Part shown: positions 62,101 to 64,000 of the stretch, piece by piece
Numbering within the stretch: the stretch's first letter is position 1
Layout of the letters: every line of letters begins with the position of its first letter
DNA from: Leishmania mexicana MHOM/GT/2001/U1103
Lineage: Eukaryota; Euglenozoa; Kinetoplastea; Trypanosomatida; Trypanosomatidae
Direction: 5' to 3'
DNA length: 64,000 nt
NCBI RefSeq assembly: GCF_000234665.1
Contig: NC_018335.1
Coordinates: 1,288,954-1,352,953, forward strand
Made by a program: the position numbers and the translations under genes
The notes under the pieces: model-generated
Told to the model about the DNA's origin: nothing
Database searches by the model: none
What the model saw: the letters and a program-made list of their open reading frames with translations, nothing else

Positions 62101-63909
62101 ATGGCGTTTTCGCTACGCTCGCGTGCGGCGGCGGCGGTGCTGCAGCTGATTTTCACGATACTCATCGGCTGCGTCCTGTGTTCCGGTTCCGCGACGGTGG
62201 AGGGGCACAACGACCGCCTGCCGCAGCCCAGCTGGAGCCGCACCTGCACCTCCCCGTACGAGGTATGCTCCACCATCGAGGTGTACCAGTATTGGGAGGA
62301 GAAGAAGAATCGCTTGAGTTTCACTGTGGATGCAATGATGAAAGACCCGAACGCGAAGAACGTGCTCACCGTGTGGATGTTGATGGATGACCCCAATGTC
62401 AACGTGGCGAAGGACATCTTCCGTGAGAACATAAACGTTGTCATTGTGCGCCCGCGCGGCTCAAAGCAAACGCCATCGTTCATGACGTGCCCGAATACCT
62501 CGAACCCCTACAACAAGCAGTGCTGGATGTCAGAGGCCTGCGCGGCGGAGCTAGCGGCGGCAGCGAGCAGCAAGAGCAACCCTCTTAACATGTCGCACTA
62601 CTCGGCGAACCAGGTAGCGCACGATCTCGACTGGGCGCTGCGCACCCTCGGCGATGGCCGACCCAATGTGGTCTTGGGCCAGGGCCTGAGCAGCATGTTG
62701 GTTCTTCGTCTCCTGCAGTATCACCAAGACACCAAGGCAGCAGTGGTACTGTTAGACTACGTGCACCCGCTCATGTTCGACGTTTACAATTACTTTGGCG
62801 GCGGCAGCATGGTCGCTGCCCTGCAGCACGTCCTTACCATGTGTGATGACCAGGCAGCTTGTGTGGGACGACTGGGCGCAGCGGAGGGGTCGTGGAACCG
62901 TTTGTTGACGGTCATACATATGGCGAAAGAGGGCAAGCTCTCGTGCGCATCGCGTCTAAAGTGGGGGCCCCGCAAAGGCGGCAACGCCGCCTTTGCCGAT
63001 AAGCTGCACGAGAAGCTGGCCCTCATGCTGCGGTACCCCGTCTACCCCTTCCTCGCCAGCAAGCCCGGTCTGTTGAACTTGATCCCGTCGCTGCTTTACA
63101 GGGTGCAGCGCTGCAACAAGAAGGACGTCGAAGCGCTCAACAAGCTCCACGACTACTTGAGTGCCGCGAAGAACTATGAATGCCCTGAAAGTGTTGCCTT
63201 GCATATGCACTGGCTCGTAAACGAATTCCTCCAGGCGGCGCCGCCGAGCAGCCTCCGCTCGTTTCGCAGCAGTGCGGCGGCGAAGCATCTGATCCTACCT
63301 CCCTTCCATTCATTGTCCGCTTTTCACGATGCCGTCAAGAAGTTCCCGCGCATCTCACGCAGCGCTGAGTCGAAGAAGCTGCCGGTCAACGCCACGCAGT
63401 CGATCCTTCTGCTCACCGCCGACGCCGACGCGCTGCTGCCCGAAGGTGCAGCCAGTCAGGTCGCCCTTTCCTTCCGCCAACTTGGAGACTCGGTGCAGCT
63501 GCGTCAGCTTCGCGGTATCGTGAACCATCCGTGCGCTGTGCTGACGCCGTGTCTGGTGAACAATTTGAAGATGTTCAGGGATCACGGGGTGTGGGCGGAT
63601 GAGGATCAGTGCACGCTTGACGTCGCCCACAAGATCGACTTCATCAACGGTGCAACCGACATCTACTACGGCACAGGCGACGCCTGGGACTTTGACAAGC
63701 CAAATTCCGACGAAACAAACGGCGGTCGTGATGATGACGAGGGCGGCTTCCACTTTAAGTGGCGTTTCATTGCTCGCGCACTGCTCGCGCTGCTGCTGCT
63801 TGGCGGCATTGGTGCCGCCGGCTACTTTGCTTTCACCTATCTTAAGACGAACGGCCCCTTCCACTACAGCCGCGTCAGCGACAACTTTTACGAAAACCTG
63901 CACCAATAG
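62101..63909 (+). CDS. Type I membrane TAP-like alpha/beta hydrolase, probably catalytically dead
   Basis: 602 residues. N-terminal signal peptide (about 1-31, basic start then VLQLIFTILIGCVLCSGSA), a lumenal domain, one TM helix near 556-581 (ARALLALLLLGGIGAAGYF) and a tail of about 20 residues. The lumenal domain has the layout of tripeptidyl-aminopeptidase-type (S33) hydrolases: VVIVRPRGSKQTPSFMTCP (family: D-RG-G-S----C), DLDWALRTLG before the elbow, a DADALLP strand with D443 at the acid position, and VNHPC with H476 at the His position. At the nucleophile elbow the sequence is LGQGLSS (192-198), so the family's Ser is Gly (G195); S197 is two residues off. Potential N-glycosylation sites include NTS, NMS and NAT. 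The tail has YSRV and YENL, both fitting the YxxPhi endosomal sorting motif. The ATG at 62101 is chosen because the upstream codon at 61954 is GTG. Confidence 0.88.
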   Translation: MAFSLRSRAAAAVLQLIFTILIGCVLCSGSATVEGHNDRLPQPSWSRTCTSPYEVCSTIEVYQYWEEKKNRLSFTVDAMMKDPNAKNVLTVWMLMDDPNVNVAKDIFRENINVVIVRPRGSKQTPSFMTCPNTSNPYNKQCWMSEACAAELAAAASSKSNPLNMSHYSANQVAHDLDWALRTLGDGRPNVVLGQGLSSMLVLRLLQYHQDTKAAVVLLDYVHPLMFDVYNYFGGGSMVAALQHVLTMCDDQAACVGRLGAAEGSWNRLLTVIHMAKEGKLSCASRLKWGPRKGGNAAFADKLHEKLALMLRYPVYPFLASKPGLLNLIPSLLYRVQRCNKKDVEALNKLHDYLSAAKNYECPESVALHMHWLVNEFLQAAPPSSLRSFRSSAAAKHLILPPFHSLSAFHDAVKKFPRISRSAESKKLPVNATQSILLLTADADALLPEGAASQVALSFRQLGDSVQLRQLRGIVNHPCAVLTPCLVNNLKMFRDHGVWADEDQCTLDVAHKIDFINGATDIYYGTGDAWDFDKPNSDETNGGRDDDEGGFHFKWRFIARALLALLLLGGIGAAGYFAFTYLKTNGPFHYSRVSDNFYENLHQ

Positions 63910-64000
63910 AGCTGATAATCGAGGACGCCTTGCGCTCTCTGTGTGTGTGTGCAGAGGCGTTGTGCGCACCTCTTTTCCCTGTGCTTGTGCTTTTTCTTTT
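63910..64000. other. Start of the 3'UTR of the last gene
   Basis: 91 bases after the TAG at 63907-63909, with a GT run and a T/C-rich end; nothing else seen before the window edge. Confidence 0.7.

Overview
The window looks like a piece of a Leishmania chromosome. All sixteen supported protein genes are intronless and lie on the + strand, in one directional (polycistronic) cluster. The ORFs are GC-rich. Between them lie long spacers full of pyrimidine tracts, (CA)n, (CT)n and (TA)n, with a tract-plus-AG trans-splice acceptor signal before most start codons. The glucosamine-6-phosphate deaminase ends in a glycosomal SKL signal, which also fits a kinetoplastid. From memory, the order GlcN6P deaminase - CCT subunit - DnaJ - dihydrolipoamide dehydrogenase - mitotic cyclin matches Leishmania chromosome 32. 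I cannot verify that here and do not commit to a species.

Layout. 1-1233: 3' end of a disordered unknown protein. 3989-4828: GlcN6P deaminase. 6535-8175: CCT alpha chaperonin subunit. 8176-14008: a 5.8 kb stretch with no convincing gene, two 100-N gaps and a block of cloning-vector sequence. 14009-16456: disordered unknown protein. 18552-19274: small two-TM protein. 20791-21999: secretory-pathway DnaJ. 22998-24428: dihydrolipoamide dehydrogenase. 28040-29341: B-type cyclin. 31440-31784: small one-TM protein. 32658-35996: large helical-repeat protein, possibly mitochondrial. 39181-43134: B-box/coiled-coil/MATH protein resembling TRIM37 without a RING. 45886-48315: class 3 (DAG-type) lipase. 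49594-52248: CLC chloride/proton exchanger. 53045-55864: TruD/PUS7 pseudouridine synthase. 57139-58941: MYND zinc-finger protein. 62101-63909: membrane-anchored TAP-like alpha/beta hydrolase that seems to have lost its nucleophilic serine.

The genes are functionally mixed (amino-sugar use in glycosomes, protein folding, mitochondrial metabolism, cell cycle, ion transport, lipid and RNA modification), as is normal for a trypanosomatid transcription unit. No operon-like pathway logic is claimed.

The strongest non-routine observations concern the assembly. At 10326-11001 there are two cloning-vector arms (they look like a pSMART-type plasmid) around a 505-base insert that duplicates 45461-45965, the 5' end and leader region of the lipase gene. 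Around the 44640-44739 gap, 411 bases are repeated on both sides, which looks like two overlapping contig ends that were never merged. The most interesting biology is the RING-less TRIM37-like protein and the predicted pseudo-hydrolase with tyrosine sorting motifs in its tail.
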